Source: Acidobacteriota bacterium (GTDB lineage Bacteria; Acidobacteriota; Vicinamibacteria; Vicinamibacterales; JAKQTR01). Taken from it: a stretch of DNA of 64,000 nt. How positions within the stretch are numbered: position 1 is the stretch's first letter; each line of letters opens with the position of its first letter. Position numbers and translations under genes: made by a program. The stretch covers positions 92,658-156,657 of the forward strand of contig JAPKZQ010000030.1 of assembly GCA_026393675.1 (NCBI GenBank), given 5' to 3'. This document shows, one piece after another, positions 45,927-54,351 of this stretch. A model generated the notes under the pieces. That model was not told the origin of the DNA, searched no databases, and saw nothing but the letters and a program-made list of their open reading frames with translations.

Positions 45927-46520
45927 ATGGACGACGTCTTCCTCACCAGCGAAGAAGTTCTCGAGTACCTTCAGGTCAATCTGCGCACCGTGTACCGGCT
46001 GATAAAGGCCGGGAAGATCCCGGCCGTGAGGGTCGGGCGGCAGTGGCGTTTCCGGAAAGCAGATATCGATCGCTGGCTGAACAGTCAGACCACGGCGTTG
46101 CCTGCCGCTGAGCCCACGGCAGTGGGAACGCCATCGGGTGGCGAGCGTGTATCGACGCGACGCCCGCGTGTGCTGGTGGTGGATGATGAGGCCGCCATTC
46201 GCGAACTGATGACCAAGACACTGGCGCTGGCGGAGTACGAGGTGGAGGAAGCGCCGGATGGCCGTGCGGCGCTCGGCCTGATCCGGACCAGCGCGTTCGA
46301 TCTGCTCATCACCGACCTCAAGATGCCCGGCATGGACGGACTGGCGCTGATTCGCGACGCACGGCGGCTGGTGCCGACGCTGCCGGTGATCATCATGACG
46401 GCGTTCTCGACCGAGGCCAGCGCGATTGAGGCGGCCAACCTCGGGGTGGCCGGGTATCTCACCAAGCCGTTCCGGATCGCCAGGATCCTGGGGACTATCG
46501 CGAAGGCGCTTGGCGAATAG
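45927..46520 (+). CDS. HTH_17 (excisionase-like) plus receiver-domain response regulator
   Basis: The 197-residue protein begins with a MerR-like/excisionase helix-turn-helix (about 1-52: MDDVFLTSEEVLEYLQVNL, IDRWLNSQ). A receiver domain follows after a linker; phospho-acceptor Asp130 is in LLITDLKMPGMDG, with Asp86/Asp87, Thr158 and Lys180. The order is the reverse of most regulators, where the output domain is C-terminal. It is probably phosphorylated by the histidine kinase 23 bp upstream. The region after it carries many short palindromes. Confidence 0.9.
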   Translation: MDDVFLTSEEVLEYLQVNLRTVYRLIKAGKIPAVRVGRQWRFRKADIDRWLNSQTTALPAAEPTAVGTPSGGERVSTRRPRVLVVDDEAAIRELMTKTLALAEYEVEEAPDGRAALGLIRTSAFDLLITDLKMPGMDGLALIRDARRLVPTLPVIIMTAFSTEASAIEAANLGVAGYLTKPFRIARILGTIAKALGE

Positions 46521-46955
46521 GCCGCCAACCCACCAGATTTGTCTCACAAACCTGCATGACGGCAACGCGGATTCGCGGGAAGTTCCCCCTCAGAAGCTAC
46601 CTGGCGTGTTACAAAACCATACAGTGACAGTGTCAAATTCCTGGACACGGTGTCCCGAAACGCCAGAATCCCTCGATAAACCGCCACAAGATCCGTTGGC
46701 CTCGAGAATGGCTCGGGTTCGCTGTAAGTAATGGATTTAATGACCTGCTACGGTATCTTATGACACATATACGGTATTAACGTCATTTGATTACTGGTCT
46801 ATAAAGTACTATTGATGTGTCACATCCACTGCCAGGGGGAACCGGCGCGGGTCGTTGGGTCACTCACCGTGGTGAGACGACGAGACATCCGCGTGTAGTA
46901 GAGTGTTGTTTACGGCGCGCGAAGACGTTTGGCGAGGCAGTCCGCACCCTCATTC
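46521..46955. other. AT-rich intergenic region with perfect short palindromes
   Basis: This 435-bp gap is visibly more AT-rich than its surroundings, most of all from 46720 to 46820. It contains TGACAGTGTCA (46625-46635), GGACACGGTGTCC (46643-46655), GATGTGTCACATC (46814-46826) and CTCACCGTGGTGAG (46863-46876). It also holds TACGGTAT repeated at 46749 and 46770, two helical turns apart. No gene is seen. The palindromes may be operator sites for the flanking genes. Confidence 0.5.
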
Positions 46956-49010
46956 ATGATCCAGCTCTCATCCCTGACAAAGGCCTTTGGTGAACGCGTT
47001 CTGCTGTGGGACGTCACCTGGCAGGTGTCCGACCGCGAGCGGGTCGGCCTGTGCGGCCCGAACGGCGCCGGCAAGACGACGGTGCTCCGGATGCTGGCCG
47101 GCCTGGACGAGCCCGACGCGGGCGCCATCACCAAGCCATCCGGCACGCGTGTCGGGTATCTACCCCAGGACGGCCTGACGCACGAAGGCCGCACGCTCTA
47201 CGGAGAAGCCGCACTGGCGTTCCAGTGGCTGCTCGACGCGAAATCCGAGATGCTGTCGATCGAAGATCGCCTCGCGGACCCGTTGGTGCCGGTCTCCGAG
47301 CACGACGAGATCCTGCACCGCTACAGCGACCTTCAGGACCGGTTTCGCCTGCACGACGGATACACGATTGATCTGAAGATCGACACCGTGCTTCGGGGTC
47401 TCGGCTTCGGCCCTGCCGATTACCACCGGCCCACCGAAACCTTCTCGGGCGGATGGCAGATGCGAATCGCGCTCGCCAGACTGCTGCTCGAAAGGCCGGA
47501 CCTGCTACTGCTCGACGAACCGACCAATCACCTCGACCTCGACGCGCGCAACTGGCTCGAGGAGTACCTGAACGACTATCCCCACGCGGTCATCCTGGTC
47601 TCGCACGATCGCTTCTTCCTCGACGCCGTCGTCGATCGCATCGCCGACATCAATCTGCGCACGCTCACCGACTACCCTGGCAACTACTCGCACTACCTCG
47701 CCGAACGCGAAGCCCGCATGGAGCGGCTGCGCGACGCCAAGCGCCGGCAGGATGACGAGGTGGCGCGGATCAAGATGTTCGTTGATCGGTTCCGTTACCA
47801 GGCGACCAAGGCCGCACAGGTGCAGAGCCGGATCAAACTGCTCGAGAAGGTGACGCCCATCGAGGTGCCGCCCGAGCGGAAGCGTGTGCACTTCCACTTT
47901 CCGACCTGCGAGAAGAGCGGGCGGATGGTGTTTGACCTGAAGGATGCCGCCAAGGCCTACGGCACGACCACCGTCTTCACCGGCGCGAATCTGCACATCG
48001 AGCGCGGCGATCGCCTCGCGCTGCTCGGTCCGAACGGCGCGGGCAAATCCACGCTGATGCGTCTGCTCTCGGGTGTGGAGCCCCCCGACGCGGGCGAGCG
48101 GACCCTGGGCCATCAGGTGGTGATGCAGTACTTCGCGCAGGACGAGGCGGCGCGGCTCGACCCGGATCTCACCGTCTACGAGACACTGTCGTCCGATTCC
48201 CCGATGAACATGGTGCCGATGATTCGCAACATCCTCGGCGGCTTTCTCTTTTCGGGTGACGACGTGTACAAGCGGGTTGGCGTGCTGTCGGGCGGCGAAC
48301 GGACGCGACTGGCCGTGGCGCGTATGCTGCTGCAGCCGTCCAACACGCTGCTGCTCGACGAGCCCACCAACCATCTCGATCTCGATTCGAAGGACGTGCT
48401 GCTCGATGCCCTGATGGACTACGGCGGCACGCTCATCGTCGTCTCGCACGATCGGTACTTTATCGACAAGCTGGCGACCAAGGTCGTGGAGATCGGGAAG
48501 GGCCTGGCGCTGCTCTACCCTGGCACGTACGAGGAGTTTCATTGGAGCCGGACGCATGCGGGCCAGACGCCGGCGCTTCCGGACCCGCTGGACATCGGGC
48601 GCAAGCCGGCATCGAAGGGCCCGGCGCCGTCACGCTCTCTGCCTGCTGCAGAGGCAGCGCCCCGACCGGACAGACATTCCGCGCCACCGAAGAGTCTGGC
48701 TCCCGCCGCACCGATCGATCGTGCCGCCGGGTACGAGGCGAGAAAGCGGGCGGATGCCGAGGCACGAAAGCTCACCCGGGCACGCAAGGTGCTGCGCGAT
48801 CGTATCGCCGAACTCGAGAGTCGCATTGCCAACCGCGAAGGCCGCATCAAGGCGATCGAGGCCGCGATGGCCGCGCCCGGGTTTTACGACAATCGAGACA
48901 CGTCCAAACCGATCATCGATGAGCACCAGAAGTTGATGTGGGACGTCGGCAACCTGATGAGTCAGTGGGAAGCGCTGCAGGGCCACGCGTCCGACCAGGA
49001 GACGCGCTAG
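46956..49010 (+). CDS. ABC-F family ATPase
   Basis: The 684-residue protein has two ABC domains with Walker A sites GPNGAGKTT and GPNGAGKST and signature motifs near FSGGWQMRIAL and LSGGERTRLAV. A linker of about 80 residues separates the domains, and a C-terminal coiled coil (about 590-684) is rich in Arg/Lys/Ala. There is no membrane domain, so it belongs to ABC-F. Such proteins act on ribosomes, relieving stalls or protecting against antibiotics. The closest subgroup (Uup/EttA-like) is not resolved. The ATG at 46956 is preferred over an upstream TTG. Confidence 0.92.
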   Translation: MIQLSSLTKAFGERVLLWDVTWQVSDRERVGLCGPNGAGKTTVLRMLAGLDEPDAGAITKPSGTRVGYLPQDGLTHEGRTLYGEAALAFQWLLDAKSEMLSIEDRLADPLVPVSEHDEILHRYSDLQDRFRLHDGYTIDLKIDTVLRGLGFGPADYHRPTETFSGGWQMRIALARLLLERPDLLLLDEPTNHLDLDARNWLEEYLNDYPHAVILVSHDRFFLDAVVDRIADINLRTLTDYPGNYSHYLAEREARMERLRDAKRRQDDEVARIKMFVDRFRYQATKAAQVQSRIKLLEKVTPIEVPPERKRVHFHFPTCEKSGRMVFDLKDAAKAYGTTTVFTGANLHIERGDRLALLGPNGAGKSTLMRLLSGVEPPDAGERTLGHQVVMQYFAQDEAARLDPDLTVYETLSSDSPMNMVPMIRNILGGFLFSGDDVYKRVGVLSGGERTRLAVARMLLQPSNTLLLDEPTNHLDLDSKDVLLDALMDYGGTLIVVSHDRYFIDKLATKVVEIGKGLALLYPGTYEEFHWSRTHAGQTPALPDPLDIGRKPASKGPAPSRSLPAAEAAPRPDRHSAPPKSLAPAAPIDRAAGYEARKRADAEARKLTRARKVLRDRIAELESRIANREGRIKAIEAAMAAPGFYDNRDTSKPIIDEHQKLMWDVGNLMSQWEALQGHASDQETR

Positions 49011-49011
49011 T

Positions 49012-49863
49012 TCAGTTCATCGTGACGCCGTAGGCTGTCGCCACGTCCTTGAGGCCAGACATCGTCGCCAGGCACACGCGCGAGAAGCCCGCGAAGTCGA
49101 GCTTCAGCCGGAAGTGGCAACGGTCGTCGACGATCATGTCCATCCCTTCGGCGCCAAGCCCCGCCCCGATGGACTTGGCCGCCAGGTTGGCCACGATCAC
49201 CGCATCGAGCAGCGGCGTGGAGTTCTCGATCGGCGCCTCGTGGTGCCGCGCAATGGCCTCCTGGATTTCCGGCGGAAACCCCCAGTGCCTGGCCATCTCC
49301 CCGCCAACCTCCGCGTGATCGCAGCCGAACAGCTCCCGTTCGGCCTGCACGAAGGTGATCTTCCGCTCGTCACGCAAGGCGAGCAACGCTGACACATCGG
49401 CCTTGAGGTAGCGCACCATCACGAGCTTGCCGACATCGTGCACGAGCCCCGCGATCGCCGCCGACTCGGTCAGTCCCGCCTGTGGACACTCACGGGCGAC
49501 GGCGCGCACGGCCAGTGACGCCGCCGTCGAGTGGAGCCACAGATCCTCTTCGCTGAGGTCGAACATCGGCGCGGCGCCCTGCAGTTTCCTGATGTGGTCG
49601 CCCATGATGAGGTCGACCACCCGCGCCTTGCCGATGCGCGTCACCGCCTGGCGCACCGATTCGGTGCGAACCCAGCCGCCATACGCCACCGAATTGGCCA
49701 CACGCAGCAACATCGACACAACCGCGTGGTCGAACTGGACGATTTCGCCAATCACGTAGGCCCCGGCATCCTCGTCATCCAGCGCACGCATCAGCCGCTG
49801 CAAGGTCGCCGGAAGGGGGTCCAGCCGATGAATGCCGTCGATCAAACGCGGAGGAATGGCCAT
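49012..49863 (-). CDS. HDOD-domain protein
   Basis: The 283-residue protein has the HDOD pattern: LPATLQRLMRALDD, AAIAGLVHDVGKLVMV and FGCDHAEVGGEMARHWGFPPE. HDOD proteins are signal-output modules often tied to chemotaxis, cyclic-di-GMP or stress signalling. No second domain is present. Its stop faces the ABC-F stop with one base between. An upstream GGAG near the ATG supports the start. Confidence 0.88.
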   Translation of the reverse strand: MAIPPRLIDGIHRLDPLPATLQRLMRALDDEDAGAYVIGEIVQFDHAVVSMLLRVANSVAYGGWVRTESVRQAVTRIGKARVVDLIMGDHIRKLQGAAPMFDLSEEDLWLHSTAASLAVRAVARECPQAGLTESAAIAGLVHDVGKLVMVRYLKADVSALLALRDERKITFVQAERELFGCDHAEVGGEMARHWGFPPEIQEAIARHHEAPIENSTPLLDAVIVANLAAKSIGAGLGAEGMDMIVDDRCHFRLKLDFAGFSRVCLATMSGLKDVATAYGVTMN

Positions 49864-49929
49864 GACCAGACTCCATCACGGAGGCAGAATACGACCGCCA
49901 CTTGTACAGTCGGCGGGTTTCCCGGATCC

Positions 49930-51051
49930 TTAAATCGCGGATGACGCCGCGGCCGCCCCGGCCGCTTCGAACCGTGCCCACAGCCAGGCACGGCGCTGGT
50001 CGGTGACAAACGCCGACTGGATGCCATTGCTGGTGAGTTGAAGCCGCCATGCGCCTCCCAGTCCCAGCGCGGGGGCCATCATGTCACACGTCTCGGCCAC
50101 GGTGAACGGGCCGAACATCAGCGGGTCGTCGGTGCCAACCGACACGAGCAACTGCTCCTCGAGAAACAGCGGGAGCGGATGCTGCGCGAGCGGCACGAAC
50201 CCCATGCGGTCGTTCGACACCGGGCAGCTCTCAATCGCGACGCCGCGCTCACGAACCAGCAGACGTGCCTCGGGCGAGGCCGCCAGCGACGTGCCGTGGC
50301 CAATCCGCCGCGCGCCGAGAGACTCGATGGCCTCGACGATGAGCGCGGGTGGCGCCGCCTCGTACCCGGGCGGTCGTCCCTGTTCGCCGGCGTGCACGGT
50401 GAGGGGCACGCCGGCCTCACGCGCGGGGCTGAGCGCGTGCTCGAACAGGCGCGGCGGAAACGATGTTTCTGGAAAGCCCGCGATGTCGAGCCCGACCGGT
50501 CGGTCCGAGCGATGGAGCCTGGCGGCGAGCTCAGCGACCGCGGGCGCCTGCCCGCAAGCCTGTCCGGCGGCGGCACCGGCCAATCCCTTCTGGCGGCTGA
50601 ACGCGATCAGGAATGTCCCGCTCGCGCGCCGCTCGCGCCAGGCGCGATCGACGCCATGGACGAGCGCAGCGGCGATTTCCTCGATGGGCGCGTCGACGTG
50701 CTCCTGGTAGCTGAATGGCGATCCGCGCAGTTCGGTATGCAGACTGCCGTGATCGGCGCAATCCACGACCTGGTCGAACGCGGCTTCCTCCAGATCCTCA
50801 AGTGTGCGTAGCACCGACAACGGCAGGCCGAAGGAATCGGCGAAGCGGGTGAAACCGTCCGGGCGGCCAAAGCCCGCCGCGATCTCGCGGTAGTACCGCC
50901 GGATCGATTCCGGATTCTGCGGGTCGACACCCGGAACGACCACGCCCGATCGCGTCCGCACGTCGGTCAGGCTATGCCGCAAAGCGAGCTTCGCGATGGT
51001 CTCCGGCCTCAGCCCAGCCTCGAAATGTCGGTGCAGATCAACGGTGAACAT
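49930..51051 (-). CDS. adenosine deaminase-like amidohydrolase
   Basis: The 373-residue zinc hydrolase has DLHRHFEAG at the N-terminus (metal-binding His pair), VHAGEQG with the catalytic region, and IGHGTSLAA. IESCPVSNDRMGF and GTDDPLMFG follow. This is the adenosine/adenine deaminase group, which may instead act on 6-aminodeoxyfutalosine or other purine-like substrates. The ATG at 51049-51051 is preferred; the longer frame adds residues unlike the family. The gene is divergent from the MFS transporter. Confidence 0.88.
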   Translation of the reverse strand: MFTVDLHRHFEAGLRPETIAKLALRHSLTDVRTRSGVVVPGVDPQNPESIRRYYREIAAGFGRPDGFTRFADSFGLPLSVLRTLEDLEEAAFDQVVDCADHGSLHTELRGSPFSYQEHVDAPIEEIAAALVHGVDRAWRERRASGTFLIAFSRQKGLAGAAAGQACGQAPAVAELAARLHRSDRPVGLDIAGFPETSFPPRLFEHALSPAREAGVPLTVHAGEQGRPPGYEAAPPALIVEAIESLGARRIGHGTSLAASPEARLLVRERGVAIESCPVSNDRMGFVPLAQHPLPLFLEEQLLVSVGTDDPLMFGPFTVAETCDMMAPALGLGGAWRLQLTSNGIQSAFVTDQRRAWLWARFEAAGAAAASSAI

Positions 51052-51209
51052 GGCGTCTGGCGAGTCTCCGATCGACCGGGCCGCCGATCGCTTGTCGAAG
51101 ATATCGGGAACGAGTACAGTCTGTCGAGCCAATTCGCCGTTCGCGTCACGTTGGCTCGAATTCAGGCGCGCGCGCCGCGAGCCGGCCGAATGACATCACC
51201 TTGCCGACC

Positions 51210-52613
51210 ATGAACACCACCACACTCGAACGTCCTCAACTCAGCGCGGAGTTCCGCCGCCGCCGGGCCATCAACTGGCTGTCGCTTGGCATGCTCTACG
51301 CGTTCTTCTACGCCACGCGGTACAACTTCTCGGCCGCCGCGTCGTACATGGCGGACACCCTTGGCTGGAAGAACACGGAGCTTGGTGTCTTCGAAACGGT
51401 GATGCCGCTCGTCTATGGGCTGAGCGTCGTGCTGAACGGGCCCATCGCCGATCGAATCGGCGGCAAGAAGGCGTTCCTGTTCGGCGCCGTGGGCGTGATC
51501 GTGATGAACGTGCTCTTCGGGCTGGCGAGCCTTGGGGTGGCGTCGCCGGCGGCGTGGGCGGGAACCGGCCTCCAGCATCATGTCGTGACGCCCGCAGTGT
51601 TGAACTTCGGGATGTCGAGTGGGATGCTGCTCACGCTGATGGCCATCGTTTGGGGCATCAACGGGTACTTCCAGTCGTTCGGCGCCTTGTCGATCGTGAA
51701 GGTGAACGCGCAGTGGTTTCACGTCCGGGAACGTGGGACCTTTGCCGGCGTGTTCGGCGTGCTGATCCGCTTCGGCCTGCTGCTCGCGTTCCAGGGCGTC
51801 CCGCTCATCTTCCTGTTCCTTCCGTGGCCCTACGCGTTCTGGATTCCAGGCGCGGGTGTCGCGCTGTTCTTCCTGGTCAACCTGCGGTGGATGGCGAATA
51901 CCCCCAAGGATGCCGGTCTCGGGGAATTTGATACCGGGGATGACACGGATCCTTCTGATCGGGCTCCCGCCGTCCGGGACATCATTCGGAAGGTGTTTGC
52001 ATCGCCCGCCATGTGGACGATTGCCGCCGGATCGATGATGGTGGGCATTGTGCGCCGGAGTTGGGTGGATGCGTGGTGGCCGAAATACCTGGTCGATTTC
52101 CACGGCGCCGACAAGGCCCTGTTTGCCACGTATCTCCCCTATATCATCGCGATTTGGGGGATTGCCCTCGCCGGCATGGCCGGAGGATTCGCCTTTGGCA
52201 TTTCCTCGGATCGCACGTTTGGCGGACGCCGTGCGCCGGTCATTACCTTCGGATTCATCGGCATGGCCGTCGTCCTCGCGCTCTTCGGCCTGTCCGACAT
52301 GATGCATCTGGGCCCGATCGCGGCGGCCTGCTGCCTGGTGGCGCTGTCGTTCTGCGTCAACGGGGCCCACGGGATGATTGGCGGTGCCGCTTCCATGGAC
52401 TTCGGCGGCCGGAAGGCCGCGGCCACGGCTGCAGGGCTGTTCGACGGCATGCAGTACCTGGCCAGTGCGTTTGTGGGAGTGGCCGCCGGCTACGTCACTA
52501 CGAACTGGGGATGGGATGCGTGGCACTGGGTGCCAATCCCGTTCGCGCTGGCGGGTGCATGGCTGATGTCGCGGCTGTGGAACGTCCTGCCCAAAGGGCG
52601 ATCAGGCCACTGA
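51210..52613 (+). CDS. MFS transporter, organophosphate:phosphate antiporter type
   Basis: The 467-residue inner-membrane protein has 12 predicted helices. The motifs YAFFYATRYNFSAAASYM and VVLNGPIADRIGGKKAFLF resemble the GlpT/UhpT family that exchanges phosphate for sugar phosphates or glycerol phosphate. A C-terminal block with GAASMDFGGRKAAATAAGLF also matches that group. The ATG at 51210 is preferred over a TTG nine bases upstream. Its 3' end overlaps the next gene on the opposite strand by 12 bp. Confidence 0.87.
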   Translation: MNTTTLERPQLSAEFRRRRAINWLSLGMLYAFFYATRYNFSAAASYMADTLGWKNTELGVFETVMPLVYGLSVVLNGPIADRIGGKKAFLFGAVGVIVMNVLFGLASLGVASPAAWAGTGLQHHVVTPAVLNFGMSSGMLLTLMAIVWGINGYFQSFGALSIVKVNAQWFHVRERGTFAGVFGVLIRFGLLLAFQGVPLIFLFLPWPYAFWIPGAGVALFFLVNLRWMANTPKDAGLGEFDTGDDTDPSDRAPAVRDIIRKVFASPAMWTIAAGSMMVGIVRRSWVDAWWPKYLVDFHGADKALFATYLPYIIAIWGIALAGMAGGFAFGISSDRTFGGRRAPVITFGFIGMAVVLALFGLSDMMHLGPIAAACCLVALSFCVNGAHGMIGGAASMDFGGRKAAATAAGLFDGMQYLASAFVGVAAGYVTTNWGWDAWHWVPIPFALAGAWLMSRLWNVLPKGRSGH

Positions 52614-53351
52614 GCCTGTCGACCGGCGCAGGTCCATCAGCTGGCCCAGCGCCCGCGCGTACCGATCGCGCAGCACGCCCGGATCGGACGATTCGGGTTC
52701 ATTCGACATGGAGACGAACGGCACGCGCACACCTGCCAGGTCGAGCCAGCCGTCGGGCGCACCATTCGTGATGGTGTCCCAGTCGTTGTCGCGGAAAAAC
52801 CCCAGCATGTCGCGGTCGGGCACCTTGTGGAACAGGATTGATTCTTCCTGTCCCGGCTTGTAGCGGGAGGAATTGCGCCGGAACGACTCCTCGAACGAGA
52901 CCTTGATGTAGAGAATGGCGCCGCGCTGGAGAATGTCCGGCCGGAATCTGTCCAGGCTCTCGCGAAACCCGTCGTCAATCCCGCGCGCGAATTCGATCAG
53001 GAGCGTGCCATCCGCATAGAACGCCGGCTTGGCGAGGTCCTTCGCCGCGATGGCGCGGTTGAAGTGATCGACAAGCGAGCCGCGGAACTTCGGCTTCGTG
53101 ATGTTGTAGCCCTCGCGCGTCCGCTCCGACACCAGTCGCGCTTCGCCACGCCCCTCGCGGGCATCGTCTTCGACACAGGCCTCCCAGAGCCAGGGAAAAT
53201 CGTCCACCTCTTCGAACCGGCCAATGCCGAAGCCGCGCGCGCGTTCGTCAGCTGGCAGCTTCTTCATGAAGTCGATGAACTCGCTCTTGCCTCCGGCCGG
53301 ACGGCCCAGCACGAAGAGGTGTTCGAAGATCGCGGGTCGAGCGCTCGTCAT
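52602..53351 (-). CDS. P-loop protein of unknown function, second of a tandem pair
   Basis: The 249-residue protein has a Walker A-like loop GRPAGGKS (16-23) followed by EFIDF, then IGRFEEVDDFPWLWE. TLLIEFARG, a RRNSSRY block (lid-like) and NEPESSDP complete the pattern. It shares all of these with its neighbour and has no second known domain. The ATG overlaps the previous stop by four bases, so the two are translationally coupled. It may be a nucleotide or small-molecule kinase, but this is only a guess. It converges on the MFS gene. Confidence 0.75.
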   Translation of the reverse strand: MTSARPAIFEHLFVLGRPAGGKSEFIDFMKKLPADERARGFGIGRFEEVDDFPWLWEACVEDDAREGRGEARLVSERTREGYNITKPKFRGSLVDHFNRAIAAKDLAKPAFYADGTLLIEFARGIDDGFRESLDRFRPDILQRGAILYIKVSFEESFRRNSSRYKPGQEESILFHKVPDRDMLGFFRDNDWDTITNGAPDGWLDLAGVRVPFVSMSNEPESSDPGVLRDRYARALGQLMDLRRSTGSVA

Positions 53352-54085
53352 CGCCGTGCGCTCCGCAACTCCCAGAGACGGCTAAGCGCTTCGGCGTACC
53401 GCCCCTCGAGCACGACGGGGTCGGTCGATTCGGGCTCGTTGTTCATCGACACGAATGGCACGGCCAAGCCGTTGACGTCAATCGCGCCTGACGGCTGGCC
53501 GCCCGTCAGCGTCTCCCAATCGTTTACGTCGTAGAAGAAGTCATACGTTTCGCGGGGCACCATGTGCGCCAGAATCGAGTGCTTCAGCTTTTCCTGGTAG
53601 CGGGCGACATTCCGCCGCCAGGATTCCTCGCGCGAAACCTGGATGTAGAGGATGGCGGCCGGCTCGAGAATCCGCCGATCCAGCGTGGCGAGCGCCTTTC
53701 CAAAGCCGTCGCGGCCTCCTCGCGAGAACTCGATGAGCAGCGTCGCATCGCGATAGACATCTGCGTTGCCCAGATACTGCTTTCCGATGACGTCGTTGAA
53801 TTTGTGCATGCACCAGTCGAAGAGCCTGGCGCCTTTCGGGGCCATGCCCGGATTGCCCGGCATGTATTCCTGCGTGTAGACGCGCTCGTACCCGGCCTTC
53901 TCCCAGATCACGTCGTCCTGGAACTTCTCCCAGAGCCAGGGGAAGTCGTCGACTTCCTCAAAGCGGCCGATGTGCAATCGACGCCGCCGCATGTCCTCGG
54001 GTGCGTGCTTCAGAAAATCGATGAACTCCGACTTGCCGCACGCCGGCCGCCCAATCACCAGCAGATGTTTGAAGATGTCGCTCAT
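53348..54085 (-). CDS. P-loop protein of unknown function, first of a tandem pair
   Basis: The 245-residue protein has GRPACGKS at 12-19, EFIDFLK, IGRFEEVDDFPWLWE, TLLIEFSRG, RRNVARY and NEPESTDP. The pattern matches the gene below at many positions, so the pair looks like an old duplication or a heteromer. I cannot name a family. The 267-bp gap upstream, shared with the fucosidase start, holds two copies of the AATCACTCC palindrome, a heptamer tandem repeat and a REP copy. Confidence 0.75.
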   Translation of the reverse strand: MSDIFKHLLVIGRPACGKSEFIDFLKHAPEDMRRRRLHIGRFEEVDDFPWLWEKFQDDVIWEKAGYERVYTQEYMPGNPGMAPKGARLFDWCMHKFNDVIGKQYLGNADVYRDATLLIEFSRGGRDGFGKALATLDRRILEPAAILYIQVSREESWRRNVARYQEKLKHSILAHMVPRETYDFFYDVNDWETLTGGQPSGAIDVNGLAVPFVSMNNEPESTDPVVLEGRYAEALSRLWELRSARR

Positions 54086-54134
54086 GCTGCCTCGCCCGAA
54101 TCAGACGCCGCCGGATCCGCTTCGGCGTGAGAAA

Positions 54135-54192
54135 ACCACTCCCGGAGTGATTTCCGGATCCCGCTGAACAACAAATCACTCCGGGGGTGATT
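54135..54192. repeat. two AATCACTCC-family palindromes
   Basis: ACCACTCCCGGAGTGATT (54135-54152) and AATCACTCCGGGGGTGATT (54174-54192) are close relatives of the palindrome at 30745-30763. They lie in the divergent gap upstream of the P-loop pair. Confidence 0.7.
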
Positions 54193-54220
54193 CTCTGCGC
54201 ACCCCGCGGATTATGTCATA

Positions 54221-54255
54221 GGGATTCGGGATTCGGGATTCGGGATTTGGGATTC
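54221..54255. repeat. GGGATTC heptamer tandem repeat
   Basis: Five units of seven bases in a row (four exact GGGATTC and one GGGATTT) followed by GG. It sits next to the palindrome pair. Confidence 0.85.
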
Positions 54256-54292
54256 GGTGCCGAGAGAGCGAAGCCTGCGTAACTAGCGCTCG

Positions 54293-54319
54293 CCTGGGAT
54301 CGCCGGGCTCCAGCCCGGC
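54293..54319 (-). repeat. REP unit upstream of a fucosidase
   Basis: A single 27-bp copy of the hairpin family (stem GCCGGGCTGGAGCCCGGC read on the minus strand). It lies only 33 bp before the fucosidase ATG and 20 bp before its -10 box. Confidence 0.9.
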
Positions 54320-54338
54320 CGTCGGCCGGCGGAGGGTA

Positions 54339-54344
54339 TACAAT
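54339..54344 (+). promoter_or_regulatory. -10 box, probable leaderless promoter of the fucosidase
   Basis: TACAAT ends seven bases before the ATG at 54352. No Shine-Dalgarno is present. The REP hairpin lies where a -35 element would be. Confidence 0.45.
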
Positions 54345-54351
54345 CCGCCGC

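Noticed and set aside
54221..54255. Heptamer repeat as origin or partition iterons
   Set aside because: There are only five short units and no replication or partition gene nearby.
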